A DNA stretch of 64,000 nt from Paenibacillus sp. JCM 10914 (GTDB lineage: Bacteria > Bacillota > Bacilli > Paenibacillales > Paenibacillaceae): NCBI RefSeq assembly GCF_001315105.1, contig NZ_BAZR01000001.1, positions 496,001 to 560,000 on the forward strand, given 5' to 3'. Below are positions 1 to 9,175 of this stretch, piece by piece. Positions within the stretch are counted from its first letter, which is position 1; each line of letters opens with the position of its first letter. The notes beneath the pieces are model-generated. The model saw only the letters and a list, made by a program, of their open reading frames with translations, made no database searches and was not told where the DNA came from. The position numbers were made by a program, and so were the translations under genes.

Positions 1-1
1 T

Positions 2-124
2 CACGTGCTGGAGATTATGCAATCCTTCCAGCAGTCGTCGCTGGAAGGTCGGCATGTCGTTCTGGAAAGCACCTATCGTTATGGCAATCTTCCGGCCCCG
101 CAACAGGCTGATTCGGCAGAATAA
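2..124 (+). CDS. C-terminal end of a Gfo/Idh/MocA-like oxidoreductase (partial)
   Basis: The window opens inside a gene; only its last 40 residues are visible, ending at a TAA at 122-124. The tail has the pattern of a helix with LEIMQSFQ, then SSLEGRHVVL and a short proline/glutamine-rich end, which resembles the C-terminus of NAD(P)-dependent Gfo/Idh/MocA sugar oxidoreductases. The next gene downstream belongs to that family, so two paralogous dehydrogenases may sit in tandem. The assignment rests on a short stretch and could be wrong. Confidence 0.5.
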   Translation, partial: HVLEIMQSFQQSSLEGRHVVLESTYRYGNLPAPQQADSAE

Positions 125-133
125 CGCCGAACT

Positions 134-191
134 GGAAGCCAGGCGCAACATCTTGTAGAATTATACATGAGGTACATGCTGCCTGGCTTCC
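134..191. repeat. 11-bp inverted repeat (possible terminator)
   Basis: GGAAGCCAGGC at 134-144 is perfectly complementary to GCCTGGCTTCC at 181-191, with a 36-nt loop that can itself pair weakly. It lies between the partial oxidoreductase and the next gene. There is no T-run after the 3' arm, so it may be a processing or stability hairpin rather than an intrinsic terminator. Confidence 0.5.
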
Positions 192-235
192 GACAGATAT
201 CTGCCGGAGTACATATTTCTTGGCTACTATCTGTA

Positions 236-249
236 TGAAAGCGTTGCAC
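236..249 (+). promoter_or_regulatory. possible CcpA (cre) site
   Basis: TGAAAGCGTTGCAC matches the first eleven positions of the Bacillales cre consensus (TGWAANCGNTNWCA) and fails at the last three. It sits about 55 bp before the start of the oxidoreductase gene. Carbon catabolite control would fit a sugar-use cassette, but the match is incomplete. Confidence 0.3.
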
Positions 250-302
250 TAATATTGGAGCTTATCCAGTAATGATCTAAAATGCGATGGGAGGAAAAGA
301 AC

Positions 303-1386
303 ATGTCAAAAACATTGAAGATCGGCATTATTGGTTGTGGAGGCATCGCGAACGGCAAGCACATGCCGAGCTTGAAGAAGCAAGCCCAGGCGGAACTGGT
401 CGCCTTCTGCGATATCGTAGAGGAGCGTGCTCAGAAGGCGGCTGCCGAATACGGAGTTGAAGGTGCAAAGGTATATACGGATTTCAGGGAGCTTCTACAA
501 GACGGAAGCATCGATGTGATTCACGTCTGCACCCCGAATGATTCTCACTCGGAAATTACCGTAGCCTCCCTGGAATCGGGTAAACATGTCATGTGTGAGA
601 AGCCAATGGCGAAGACGGTAGCTGAAGCCAAAGCGATGCTGGAAGCAGCCGAGCGTACGGGCAAGAAATTGACGGTCGGTTACAACAACCGCTTCCGCGA
701 TGACAGCATGTATCTGAAGGGAATCTGCGAAGAGGGAGAGCTCGGCGAGATTTACTATGGTAAAGCGCTGGCTATCCGTCGCCGTGCAGTTCCAACTTGG
801 GGCGTATTCCTGGATGAAGAGAAGCAAGGCGGCGGGCCATTGATCGATATCGGTACCCATGCCCTCGATTTGACGCTATGGCTCATGGATAATTATAAGC
901 CGAAGAGCGTACTCGGCTCTACATTCCATAAGCTGGGTCATCGCGAGAACGCGGCGAACGCATTCGGTCCATGGGATCCAAAAGAATTCAAGGTGGAGGA
1001 TTCCGCATTCGGTTTCATTACGATGGAGAACGGAGCGACAATCGTCCTAGAATCGAGTTGGGCGCTAAACGTGGTCGAAATCGGTGAAGCTAAGGCAGTT
1101 CTTGCAGGTACGGAAGGCGGAGCGACATGAAAGACGGTCTGCGCATTAATGGCGAAAAAATGAGCAGACTGTACGAAACGAAAGTGGATCTGAACGCCGG
1201 CGGCGTAGCTTCTATTCCGGTTCCAAGGAAAGCGATGCTGATCGTGAAGCCAGAATGTGGATCGAAGCGATCATCGAAGATAAGGATCCTGTGGTTAAGC
1301 CGGAGCAGGCTTTTGTCGTGACTCAAATTCTGGAAGCTATTTATGAATCGGCCAAGACCGGCAAGGCCGTGTACTTCGAGAACTAA
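303..1386 (+). CDS. Gfo/Idh/MocA family NAD(P)-dependent oxidoreductase (two 1-base deletions)
   Basis: Likely oxidises or reduces a sugar or inositol-type polyol in the cytoplasm. The N-terminus has a Rossmann motif (GCGGIANGKH, about residues 11-20) and the family CEKPMAKT motif near residue 100 that contributes the catalytic lysine. The chosen ATG at 303 follows a GGGAGG at 289-294. The frame breaks twice: after 1123 and after 1209. Restoring one base at each place gives a continuous 361-residue protein reading GGADMKDGL, then GGVAFYSGS, then a normal C-terminus (WIEAIIEDKD to KAVYFEN) ending at 1386. Without the repair the protein would stop at 1130. It heads a three-gene operon with an isomerase and a ThuA-like protein. 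Substrate is unknown. Confidence 0.85.
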
Positions 1387-1433
1387 GACCTGACAATAAC
1401 TACTATTACAATAAATTATTCAGGAGGTATACA

Positions 1434-2402
1434 ATGAAATTAGGCGTATTTATGGTATTGCTGAGTGGACGTAAATTTGAGGATGCACTTGACTATGTAG
1501 TTTCCAAGGGACTGAAAGCCGTTGAGATTGGTACAGGCGGATATCCGGGTAATGCTCATTGCAATCCTGCTGAGCTGCTGGAGAACGAAGCAGCCCTCAA
1601 AGAATTCAAAAATGCAGTAGAATCACGCGGATTGATCATCAGTGCACTTAGCTGTCATGGCAATCCGCTGCACCCTCAGAAGGCTGTAGCCCAAGAGTTC
1701 CATGATGCATTTGTCAAAACCGTCGAACTCGCTGAGAAGCTTGAAGTACCGGTAGTTAACACGTTCTCCGGTTGCCCGGGCGATCACGAGGATGCTAAAT
1801 TCCCGAACTGGCCGGTTGCTCCGTGGCCGAATGATTACCAGGAGATTCTGACTTGGCAGTGGGATAATAAAGTAATTCCTTACTGGACCGAGTGGGGGAA
1901 ATTCGCGGCAGATCGTAACGTCAAGATCGGTCTTGAACTGCACGGCGGTTTCTCTGTTCACACACCAGGAACTTTGCTCAGATTGCGTGAAGCTGCCGGT
2001 GAAGTGATCGGTGCAAACTTGGATCCAAGTCACATGTGGTGGCAGGGTATCGATCCGGTTCAAGCGATTCAAATTCTTGGTCGTGAAGGCGCGATCCATC
2101 ACTTCCATGCGAAGGATACAAGTATTGATCCGATCAATGTGAACAAACACGGCTTGACCGATATGCAGTCCTATACTAACATGCTGGATCGCGCTTGGCA
2201 GTTCCGCAGTGTAGGGTACGGACATGATGTGAAAGATTGGGCAGATATGATGAGTGCCCTGCGTCTCGTTGGGTATGACTATGTTGTAAGTATCGAACAT
2301 GAAGATGGACTGATGTCCGTCGAAGAAGGTTTCTCCAAAGCGGTGCAAAATCTTCAGTCCGTGCTGATTGAAGAGCCGCTTGGCGAAATGTGGTGGGTAT
2401 AA
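1434..2402 (+). CDS. sugar phosphate isomerase/epimerase (xylose-isomerase-like TIM barrel)
   Basis: A 322-residue protein of the AP-endonuclease-2/xylose-isomerase-like TIM-barrel family. Residues that would bind the divalent metal are visible in the usual order: Glu in GLELHGG, Asp/His in NLDPSHMW, His in HHFHAKD and a late Glu in SIEHED. It starts with ATG behind AGGAGGT at 1422-1428. It lies 47 bp after the oxidoreductase and 45 bp before the ThuA-like gene, so all three are probably cotranscribed. Family members isomerise or epimerise keto-sugars or inositol derivatives; which one here cannot be read from the sequence. Confidence 0.85.
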   Translation: MKLGVFMVLLSGRKFEDALDYVVSKGLKAVEIGTGGYPGNAHCNPAELLENEAALKEFKNAVESRGLIISALSCHGNPLHPQKAVAQEFHDAFVKTVELAEKLEVPVVNTFSGCPGDHEDAKFPNWPVAPWPNDYQEILTWQWDNKVIPYWTEWGKFAADRNVKIGLELHGGFSVHTPGTLLRLREAAGEVIGANLDPSHMWWQGIDPVQAIQILGREGAIHHFHAKDTSIDPINVNKHGLTDMQSYTNMLDRAWQFRSVGYGHDVKDWADMMSALRLVGYDYVVSIEHEDGLMSVEEGFSKAVQNLQSVLIEEPLGEMWWV

Positions 2403-2447
2403 CATCTAGGGGTAAGAAGCGAATAAGCAATTAGGGGGAACGGCAAT

Positions 2448-3170
2448 ATGCTGAATGTAACCATATGGAATGAATTCGTACACGAGAAGATCCATGATGA
2501 GGTGCGTCAGGTATATCCGAACGGCATTCATCAAGCACTGGCGGAGGGGTTGGAGCATTCTGATTTTATGATCAGAACGGCAACGCTGGATCAGCCGGAG
2601 CATGGATTATCCGACTCGGTACTGGATTCAACCGATGTGCTGTTGTGGTGGGGACATATGGCTCATGACCAGGTTAGCGACGAGATTGTGGGCAAAGTAG
2701 TGCAACGCGTACTGGACGGGATGGGTCTGATCGTTCTTCATTCGGGTCATTTCTCCAAGGTATTCAAAGCGCTGATGGGCACGAGTTGTGATCTGAAGTG
2801 GCGCGAAGCGGGGGAGCAGGAGATTATGTGGAGCGTCAATCCGACACACCCGATCGCTGCTGGCATTACAGGTCCGATTGTCATCGAGCATGAGGAGATG
2901 TATGGAGAATTCTTCGATATTCCTGCACCGGATGAACTAGTCTTCGTCAGCAATTTCGAAGGAGGGGAAGTGTTCCGCAGCGGCTGCACGTTCAAGCGCG
3001 GGCATGGGAACATCTTCTACTTCCGCCCAGGGCATGAAACCTATCCGACCTACTACAACCCCGAAGTGCTGAACGTCATCGCTAACGGGATTCGTTGGTC
3101 TGCTTCGACGGCAGGCAAGCAAACCTATGGCAATAGCCAACCGGTGCGAAATCTGCCTGTAATGGTTTAA
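2448..3170 (+). CDS. ThuA domain-containing protein (trehalose-utilization-like)
   Basis: A 240-residue protein matching the ThuA family, which has a glutamine-amidotransferase-like fold. Visible family features include the N-terminal strand [35 protein letters not shown] around the usual elbow position, and the C-terminal segment [16 protein letters not shown]. Start ATG follows AGGGGGAA. ThuA proteins are often found with Gfo/Idh/MocA dehydrogenases in disaccharide oxidation operons (for example trehalose through 3-keto-trehalose), and the context here agrees. The exact reaction is not established for most members. Confidence 0.85.
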   Translation: MLNVTIWNEFVHEKIHDEVRQVYPNGIHQALAEGLEHSDFMIRTATLDQPEHGLSDSVLDSTDVLLWWGHMAHDQVSDEIVGKVVQRVLDGMGLIVLHSGHFSKVFKALMGTSCDLKWREAGEQEIMWSVNPTHPIAAGITGPIVIEHEEMYGEFFDIPAPDELVFVSNFEGGEVFRSGCTFKRGHGNIFYFRPGHETYPTYYNPEVLNVIANGIRWSASTAGKQTYGNSQPVRNLPVMV

Positions 3171-3333
3171 ATATTGCTACATGTTCATCGGTAATCATCG
3201 CGAGTCGTCCAGGATTGTTCCTGGGGGCTCGTTTTTGCTATTAATAAGCTATTTACGTAATTTTTTTGTGAGGCTGGGGAAGGATATATCTTCAAACAGG
3301 GTATTGTATGGTATACATGAAGGGGGGAAGAAC

Positions 3334-4001
3334 ATGGATAACATACAAAGTGCCGTCGTAGATCCTAACATTATCGCGCTCTGCCGAGCCAGACTCGCCC
3401 ATGAACCAGTCGAGGGGTTCCTGCTCGGCAGAGGAACAAGGAAAGCGAAGGTTATGTTTGTGGGGGAAGCACCGGGAGCAAGTGAAGTGATGGAAGGGAG
3501 ACCTTTTGCCGGGCAAGCAGGCAAAGAGATGGATATGTACCTGGATCGCCTTGCTCTGACCCGTGCGGAGGTCTACATGACCAGTACGATGAGAAGCCGA
3601 CCCTATAAGGAAAAAACGATCGTGCGAGCCGATGGTCAGAAGGTCATAAGTCGCTCGAACCGGACGCCAACCAAAGTTGAAATCATGCGCATGCGCCGAT
3701 TCTGGATGAAGAGATTGCCTGGGTGCAGCCCAGGATCATCGCTCCCATGGGAAATATCGCGCTGCACCGGCTCATTGGCAGTCATGAGACTGTCACATCC
3801 TTACACGGGAAACTGATTGAGGGACCGGTTCAACAGACGGCTAGTCTGGAAGACCCGGGAGCAGGATATCAGTTTTCGATGAACACCTATATGATATTTC
3901 CTCTGTTCCATCCAGCCTCCGTGCTGTATAATAGAACATTATCCCCGTTAATTGAAGGGGATTTGGAACAATTGGCTCGTTTGATTACCGAAGAATGCTG
4001 A
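3334..4001 (+). CDS. uracil-DNA glycosylase, family 4/5 type (one 1-base deletion)
   Basis: Removes uracil from DNA as the first step of base-excision repair. The N-terminal part has the hallmark GEAPGASEVMEGRPFAG, about residues 47-63, and the C-terminal part continues with IIAPMGNIALHRLIG and HPASVLYN. These parts are in different frames; one base is missing after 3690, where the protein should read IMRHAPILDEEIAW. The repaired protein has 222 residues. The ATG at 3334 follows AAGGGGGGAAG, so in-frame codons further upstream are not needed. The cysteines expected for an iron-sulfur cluster in family 4 enzymes are not all obvious, so the subfamily is uncertain. Confidence 0.8.
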
Positions 4002-4027
4002 TTTTCTGGGAAATAGGGGCTAGATGG

Positions 4028-4056
4028 TTTTCAGTTTCACAAAAATATGCTAAAAT
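4028..4056 (+). promoter_or_regulatory. putative sigma-A promoter of the hxlR-type gene
   Basis: TTTTCA at 4028-4033 and TAAAAT at 4051-4056 are separated by 17 bp. The -10 overlaps the left arm of the palindrome at 4049-4086, which suggests autoregulation. Confidence 0.4.
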
Positions 4057-4086
4057 GAAATATGCTTACTAATCGTAAGTTTTAGC
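4049..4086. promoter_or_regulatory. nested palindrome, candidate HxlR operator
   Basis: GCTAAAA (4049-4055) pairs with TTTTAGC (4080-4086), and inside it CTTAC (4065-4069) pairs with GTAAG (4075-4079). It covers the -10 region and likely transcription start of the HxlR gene. HxlR-family dimers bind inverted repeats near their own promoters, so this is a plausible autorepression site. Confidence 0.45.
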
Positions 4087-4150
4087 ATCACCAGTACTAC
4101 ATGATATAACTAAACTAACCAAGGTGACTTCGTAAAGAGGTGAGGATATT

Positions 4151-4471
4151 ATGGAAGTTACGAATATGACGATGTGTCCACGTTTTGAATCGGCATTTTC
4201 ATTTTTGGGCAAGCGTTGGAACGGACTGATTATCCAGACGTTGATGAGCGGACCCAAGCGATTTAAGGATATTTCGAATCTGATTCCATCCATGAGCGAT
4301 AAGATGCTGTCCGAGCGGATGAAGGATTTAGAATGCGAAGGCATATTAAGTCGCCATGTGTATCCGGAGACACCGGTCCGTATCGAATATGAACTAACCG
4401 AGAAAGGCAAAGCCCTGCAACCCGTGATGGAACAAGTCTCGGCTTGGGCGGAGCATTGGATCGATAAATAA
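4151..4471 (+). CDS. HxlR family winged-helix transcriptional regulator
   Basis: A 106-residue cytoplasmic DNA-binding protein. The conserved N-terminal cysteine is in TMCPRFE (about residue 9), followed by the family pattern LGKRWNGLIIQTLMSGPKRFKDI, split here as FLGKRWNGLII and the recognition helix SDKMLSERMKDLE, with the wing YPETPVRIEYELTEKG. HxlR proteins often sense electrophiles or redox stress through that cysteine. It has its own promoter and palindrome upstream and an intrinsic terminator downstream, so it is probably monocistronic. Its target is not clear; neighbours are a DNA glycosylase and an unknown protein. Confidence 0.9.
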   Translation: MEVTNMTMCPRFESAFSFLGKRWNGLIIQTLMSGPKRFKDISNLIPSMSDKMLSERMKDLECEGILSRHVYPETPVRIEYELTEKGKALQPVMEQVSAWAEHWIDK

Positions 4472-4508
4472 CTGCTTTATCCCGTAATGGTGATATCAAT
4501 GACACACG

Positions 4509-4545
4509 AACCCTGGCATGAGACTACTCATACAGGGTTTTTTTG
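4509..4545 (+). terminator. intrinsic terminator after the hxlR-type gene
   Basis: AACCCTG pairs with CAGGGTT and is followed by a run of seven T. Confidence 0.85.
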
Positions 4546-4644
4546 ACAAATGAGGACGGCTTGGTATCTTGCTGGGACTTGCACCAACAAGCCTAACGAA
4601 CGATATGATATCAATAGACAGCGTAATGAAGGAGGCGAGCCCAT

Positions 4645-5310
4645 ATGAAACGGATGTATATTTCCCAATTGCATTACGGACAAGAAGATATTGCAGAGCT
4701 TAAACAGGCATCTACGAAAGTGCAGCACATTTTTAAGAAAACCAAAGATATGGTGAGCCAGTATTTTCCTGAATCGCTGCGGCTCAAGTTATTCGAGGCT
4801 GACTTAGATTCGAACGCTCCGCCTGGCAGAAGCAGCGAAGAGATGTTCCAGAAGTGGGTCAAGGGACCAAGCGGCTGGAAGTTTATCGATTATGAGTTTG
4901 GCCACTCCCACGATCAGGTTGCCTCGGACAAAGGCTGGCTGGGAAGATTTCTGCAGGTGATCATCTGGTCGCACTATGAGAATATATTGATGCTCCATCC
5001 GTTCCTCGGAAGTGAACCGTTCTTCGACGGGGAGGAGCTTGATGTTATCGCGAATTATTTTGTTCCTACTTATATGAACGTGGAGCCGCTCATGGAGAGA
5101 GGGAAGGCGATCAAGAAGATACAATCCAGCATCGTATTGTATCAGGAGCATATCCAGGCACCGGCTGTTGCGATGGAAGCGGATGGACACTGGCTTGAAG
5201 GAAACTGGATGACAGGTGTGAATCTGGATGCCAGAGGGTTCGCCGGAATCAGTCCGTACTTAAAAATATCAAATGGCGAGCGAACCTATATGGAAGCTCA
5301 GATCATTTAG
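4645..5310 (+). CDS. conserved-looking hypothetical protein, 221 aa
   Basis: I do not recognise this family. It is a soluble-looking protein without signal peptide or membrane segment. The N-terminal third is rich in charged residues and helix-like (ELKQASTKVQHIFKKTKD); the middle has many aromatics (GWKFIDYEFGHSHDQ, FLQVIIWSHYENILMLHPF); the end is beta-like (GVNLDARGFAGISPYLKIS). Start ATG follows AAGGAGGCGAG at 4629-4639. It stands alone between two terminators, upstream of the anaerobic gene island. Coding quality (long open frame, strong ribosome site) argues for a real gene. Confidence 0.7.
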   Translation: MKRMYISQLHYGQEDIAELKQASTKVQHIFKKTKDMVSQYFPESLRLKLFEADLDSNAPPGRSSEEMFQKWVKGPSGWKFIDYEFGHSHDQVASDKGWLGRFLQVIIWSHYENILMLHPFLGSEPFFDGEELDVIANYFVPTYMNVEPLMERGKAIKKIQSSIVLYQEHIQAPAVAMEADGHWLEGNWMTGVNLDARGFAGISPYLKISNGERTYMEAQII

Positions 5311-5316
5311 AAGGTC

Positions 5317-5360
5317 ACAATAACCTTGTTCCGATCCGGACAGGGTTATTTGGTATTTTT
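5317..5360 (+). terminator. intrinsic terminator
   Basis: AATAACCTTGT pairs with ACAGGGTTATT, followed by a T-rich stretch. It separates the hypothetical gene from the Fnr-controlled nirB promoter. Confidence 0.7.
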
Positions 5361-5369
5361 ATTTAATAA

Positions 5370-5413
5370 TTGTGAAATAAATCACAAAAATTAATGCCCT
5401 AAAACGATATAAT
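5370..5413 (+). promoter_or_regulatory. Fnr-type activator box and promoter of nirB
   Basis: A perfect TGTGA-N6-TCACA lies at 5371-5386 (centre 5378.5), flanked by T and A. TATAAT at 5408-5413 is a consensus -10. The implied start near 5420 puts the box centre at -41.5, the classical position for a class II Crp/Fnr activator. No good -35 is present, as expected for an activated promoter. A Rex repressor can recognise a very similar sequence. Confidence 0.8.
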
Positions 5414-5473
5414 TTAGGTGAAAGGAATGGAAGCTCACGATCACCAGATAACGTGTTGGGGAGGAATCAAGTG

Positions 5474-7910
5474 ATGTCCGATATAAAGAGAGAAAAGTTA
5501 GTTGTTATTGGCAACGGTATCGCTGGGATTAGCACGGTCGAGCAAATCATGAAATTAGGCGGGAAGTTTGACATCACCGTCATTGGACAGGAGCCTCACC
5601 CGAACTACAACCACATTATGCTGTCGTATGTATTGGAAGGCAGCAAATCATTGGACGATATTGTATTGAACAGTTGGAAATGGTACGAGGAGAACCATAT
5701 CACCTTGCATACGGGTGTGACCGTGACCGCCATCGATGGGGAGCACAGGGTCGTGACGACCGGCAACGGATTGAAGATTCCTTATGACAAAGTGATTATT
5801 GCAACGGGTTCGAGGCCTTTTGTTTTACCTGTACCGGGGAGTGACAAAGAAGGGGTTATCGGCTTTCGAAACATTGCCGACTGCACGCAGATGCTTCAGG
5901 CCGCAAAGGCATACAAGAAAGCGGCTGTCATCGGCGGTGGACTCCTGGGTCTGGAAGCTGCCAAGGGGTTGGTCAGCCTGGGCATGGAGGTGACGGTGGT
6001 TCATCTCATGCAGGATCTGATGGAGAGTCAGCTGGATGCCATGGCATCGAGAATGCTGCAAAGGGAGCTTGAACGGCAAGGCATCCGTTTCTTACTAGGT
6101 AAACAAACCACAGAAATATTGGGCGATGCTAGGGTCACTGGGCTCCGGTTCAAGGATGGAGATGAGCTTGAAGCCGAACTGGTGGTCATGGCCGTGGGCA
6201 TCAGAGCTAACGTCGCTGTGGCACAAGCGAGCGGTATCGAAGTGAACCGGGGAATCGTGGTGGGCGATCATCTTCAGACGTCTTGGCCAGATGTGTATGC
6301 GGTTGGCGAATGCTGCGAGCATCGGGGCGTATGCTACGGTCTGGTTGCGCCGTTGTTCGAGCAGGGACAGGTACTTGCGAGGCAACTATGCGGCGTGGAG
6401 GGCAAGCCTTACGAGGGAAGCATCGTATCGACGAAGCTGAAAATCAGCGACGTTGATGTGTTCTCCGCCGGAGAGTTCATGGAGCAGCCTGAGCACTCGG
6501 TGATCGTGGCGAAGGACGATTGGCGCAAAACCTATAAGAAAATCTTGCTACGCGAGAACACCATCGTCGGTGCGATATTGTTCGGGGATGTGAGCGATGC
6601 GACAAGCCTTCAATCGATGATTCGGAAAAAGACGGCTATGACCGAAGATATTTACGATTCGATCATGGGTACCGACAGTGCGGGAAAAGGAAGCGGTAAG
6701 GCGTTTTCGCTGGAAATGATGCCCGATGATGAAATCGTGTGCGGGTGCAACGGCGTAACCAAGAAAGGCATTGTGGATGCCGTTACGCTGCAAGGCTTCA
6801 CGACTGTGGATGAAATCAAAGCTTGCACGGGAGCGACGCGCTCTTGCGGCGGTTGCAAACCTGTCGTGGAGCAAATACTCCAGAGCGTATTGGGAGATGG
6901 CTTTAAGGCAGCAGGTAAACAAGGAATATGCCCATGCACAACACTCGACCGGGACGAGGTCGTCGCGGAAATCCGTGCCAAGGGACTTACCACGACGAAA
7001 GAAGTCATGCATGTTCTGGAATGGAGTAATCCGGAAGGCTGCTCGAAATGCCGTCCGGCCATTCATTACTATCTGGCGATGCTGAATCCGGTGACTCATC
7101 AGGAGGAGAGGGAATCCCGTTTCGTCAACGAACGAATGAACGCCAACATTCAAAAAGACGGCACTTACACCGTCGTTCCTAGAATGTACGGAGCGTTACT
7201 ACGCCGGAGGATCTGAAGAAAATCGCGGATGTATCGCTTAAATTTAACGTGAAGGTCGTGAAGGTTACCGGGGGACAGCGTCTGGATCTCATCGGCGTGA
7301 AGAAGGAAGATTTACCGAGTGTTTGGGAAGAGTTGGATATGCCGTCAGGTTATGCGTATGCCAAATCGCTGCGGACCGTCAAGACTTGTGTGGGTTCTGA
7401 GTTCTGCCGTTTCGGTACGCAGGATTCGATGGGCATGGGGGCATTTCTGGAGGAGAAATTCGAGAGACTGGACTTTCCGGCGAAATTTAAAATGGCGGTT
7501 AATGGATGTCCGCGAAATTGCGCCGAATCGTGCACGAAGGACATTGGGATCGTCGGCAATGACGGCGGATGGGAAATATTCATCGGAGGCAACGGCGGAA
7601 CGAAGGCGCGTCTGGCCGATTCGTTCTGTAAAGTGAAAACGGATGAGGAACTGATCGAGCTCTGCGGTGCTTGATGCAACATTACCGCGAAACCGGCAAG
7701 TACCTGGAAAGAACGTCGGAATGGGTAGAGCGTTTGGGATTGGAGCAAATCCGCGCCGCGATCCTTGACGACACGAAACAGCGTCAGGAACTGGTGGAAA
7801 GAATTGAGCTTGCCCTAAAGCAAGTAGAGGATCCGTGGAAGAAAGTGCTGAACGACGATAAGCTGCGAAATACGTTATTTCAGGACGCAAGACCGGTCGG
7901 CAGCAAGTAG
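5474..7910 (+). CDS. nirB: assimilatory/dissimilatory nitrite reductase [NAD(P)H], large subunit (two 1-base deletions)
   Basis: Reduces nitrite to ammonium with NAD(P)H. Order of domains: FAD/NAD-binding pyridine nucleotide-disulfide oxidoreductase (VVIGNGIAGIS at the start, second dinucleotide fold AAVIGGGLLGLEAAKGL), two BFD-like [2Fe-2S] segments (CGCNGVTKKG with CGGCKP, and CPC with CSKCRP), then the sulfite/nitrite reductase part with siroheme/4Fe-4S cysteines in CVGSEFCRFG and GCPRNCAESC. The frame breaks after 7194 and after 7670; adding a base at each restores YG(A/G)VTTPEDLKK and GALMQHYRE and gives 812 residues, the usual size. ATG 5474 is preferred because it follows GGGGAGGAA; the in-frame GTG at 5453 has no such site. 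First gene of nirB-nirD-nirC, controlled by the Fnr-type promoter. Confidence 0.93.
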
Positions 7911-8005
7911 AAGGGGGAGGAACCTGCTTCCCTTTTGTTGCCTGATCATAAAGAGTTAATATGAGTTTGGATGAGGATCGAGCAAAGAAGCGGAGGTTGC
8001 ATGTT

Positions 8006-8323
8006 ATGGAGACCGGAAGATTGATTACGGTAGGAAATGAAAATGAATTTCTGTCACAACTCGGAAGGGTGGTCCAAATCGGAGATCGGGAGATTGCCGT
8101 TTTTCGGACTTCGGATCATCAATGGTTTGCTTTGGAGAATAGAAGTCCTCACCCCAAAGGGGGACCGTTAGCCGAAGCCATCGTATCCGGGCATTTCATC
8201 TACGATCCGTTGTACGATTGGAAAATCGAGCTTTCGACAGGGCTTGTACAGGCTCCGGATGAGGGTCAAGTGCGTGTATATCCGGTTCGCGCCGTGGACG
8301 GAAAGGTTGAGGTCGTGGTTTAA
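8006..8323 (+). CDS. nirD: nitrite reductase [NAD(P)H] small subunit (Rieske-like, without cluster ligands)
   Basis: Small partner of NirB. The Rieske-like fold is clear from NRSPHPKGGPLAEAIVSG and YDPLYDWKIEL, but the places where a Rieske protein has Cys-x-His and Cys-x2-His read S-P-H and D-P-L-Y, and the protein has no cysteine at all, so it cannot hold a [2Fe-2S] cluster. Loss of ligands is common in NirD proteins. I choose ATG 8006 (105 residues) because CGGAGGT lies 8 bp before it; an in-frame ATG at 7961 would add 15 charged residues and has no ribosome site. It follows nirB by 95 bp. Confidence 0.85.
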   Translation: METGRLITVGNENEFLSQLGRVVQIGDREIAVFRTSDHQWFALENRSPHPKGGPLAEAIVSGHFIYDPLYDWKIELSTGLVQAPDEGQVRVYPVRAVDGKVEVVV

Positions 8324-8372
8324 GGCGAGAAATATAGCATATTCAACAGACGAAATCGAGGGGTAGTAGCCT

Positions 8373-9167
8373 ATGTTTAAAAATGATGTGGAAGCCGTCG
8401 TAAATGTCGCCATCGCGAAGAAAGAGCAGATGAATGGGAATCTGCTGCGTTACATGGTATCGGCTATGCTGGCCGGTGCGTATGTCGGTATTGGGATTAT
8501 CTTGATATTTAAGGTGGGTGCACCGCTGGCAACCGCCGGTTCGCCCTACCAATCCCTCGTCATGGGTGCCGCGTTCGGGATCGCGCTCACATTGGTTGTG
8601 TTCGCCGGAGCAGAGTTGTTTACCGGGAATCATATGTTTTTTACGATAAGCACGTTATCCAAACGAACGACGATAGGCGATACGCTGAGAAACTGGGTAC
8701 TCGTGTTTATCGGCAATCTGGCCGGAGCGATTCTGTTCAGTTATCTGATTTATGCTACCGGCTTGTTCAAAGGCCTGCCGCCGGATCATCTCATCTTCAC
8801 GGCTGCTGCCAAGAAAATGAACGATCCGTTCATGGAACTGTTTTTCAGAGGCATATTGTGTAACTGGCTTGTATGTCTGGCCCTGTGGATGGGGATACGC
8901 GCCAAAGGAGAGACCACGAAACTGATCTTAATCTGGTGGTGTCTGTTCGCCTTCATTGCGACAGGGTATGAACATAGCGTGGCGAACATGTCGCTTCTGA
9001 CACTAGCGACGATATTACCAGGGCATCCCGAGAGCATCTCCATTGGCGGATGGATTAGCAACATGGTGCCGGTCACACTGGGGAATATCATTGGCGGTGG
9101 GTTATTTGTAGGCATGGCTTATTGGTTTATATCCTCGGATAAAGGACAAAGGAAACGGAACGGTTAA
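8373..9167 (+). CDS. nirC: formate/nitrite transporter family protein
   Basis: A 264-residue integral membrane channel of the FocA/NirC family, with about six hydrophobic segments. Family landmarks visible are AGAYVGIGIILIF in the first helix, GAELFTGNHMFFTI in the loop region, LCNWLVCLALWMG and the GYEHSVANMS histidine loop. Placed directly after nirB-nirD and before a terminator, it most likely carries nitrite (or nitrite/formate, since pflB is nearby). Start ATG follows a GAGGGG. The symbol is given from context; focA-like formate transport is the alternative. Confidence 0.85.
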   Translation: MFKNDVEAVVNVAIAKKEQMNGNLLRYMVSAMLAGAYVGIGIILIFKVGAPLATAGSPYQSLVMGAAFGIALTLVVFAGAELFTGNHMFFTISTLSKRTTIGDTLRNWVLVFIGNLAGAILFSYLIYATGLFKGLPPDHLIFTAAAKKMNDPFMELFFRGILCNWLVCLALWMGIRAKGETTKLILIWWCLFAFIATGYEHSVANMSLLTLATILPGHPESISIGGWISNMVPVTLGNIIGGGLFVGMAYWFISSDKGQRKRNG

Positions 9168-9175
9168 TAATAAAA

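Noticed and set aside
3181..3333. In-frame upstream extension of the uracil-DNA glycosylase gene
   Set aside because: The additional 51 codons lack family similarity and the ATG at 3334 has a strong ribosome site directly before it.
7911..7935. Hairpin AAGGGGG/CCCTT after nirB as terminator
   Set aside because: The pairing is short and nirD and nirC follow in the same direction with good ribosome sites, so it is at most a weak processing hairpin.
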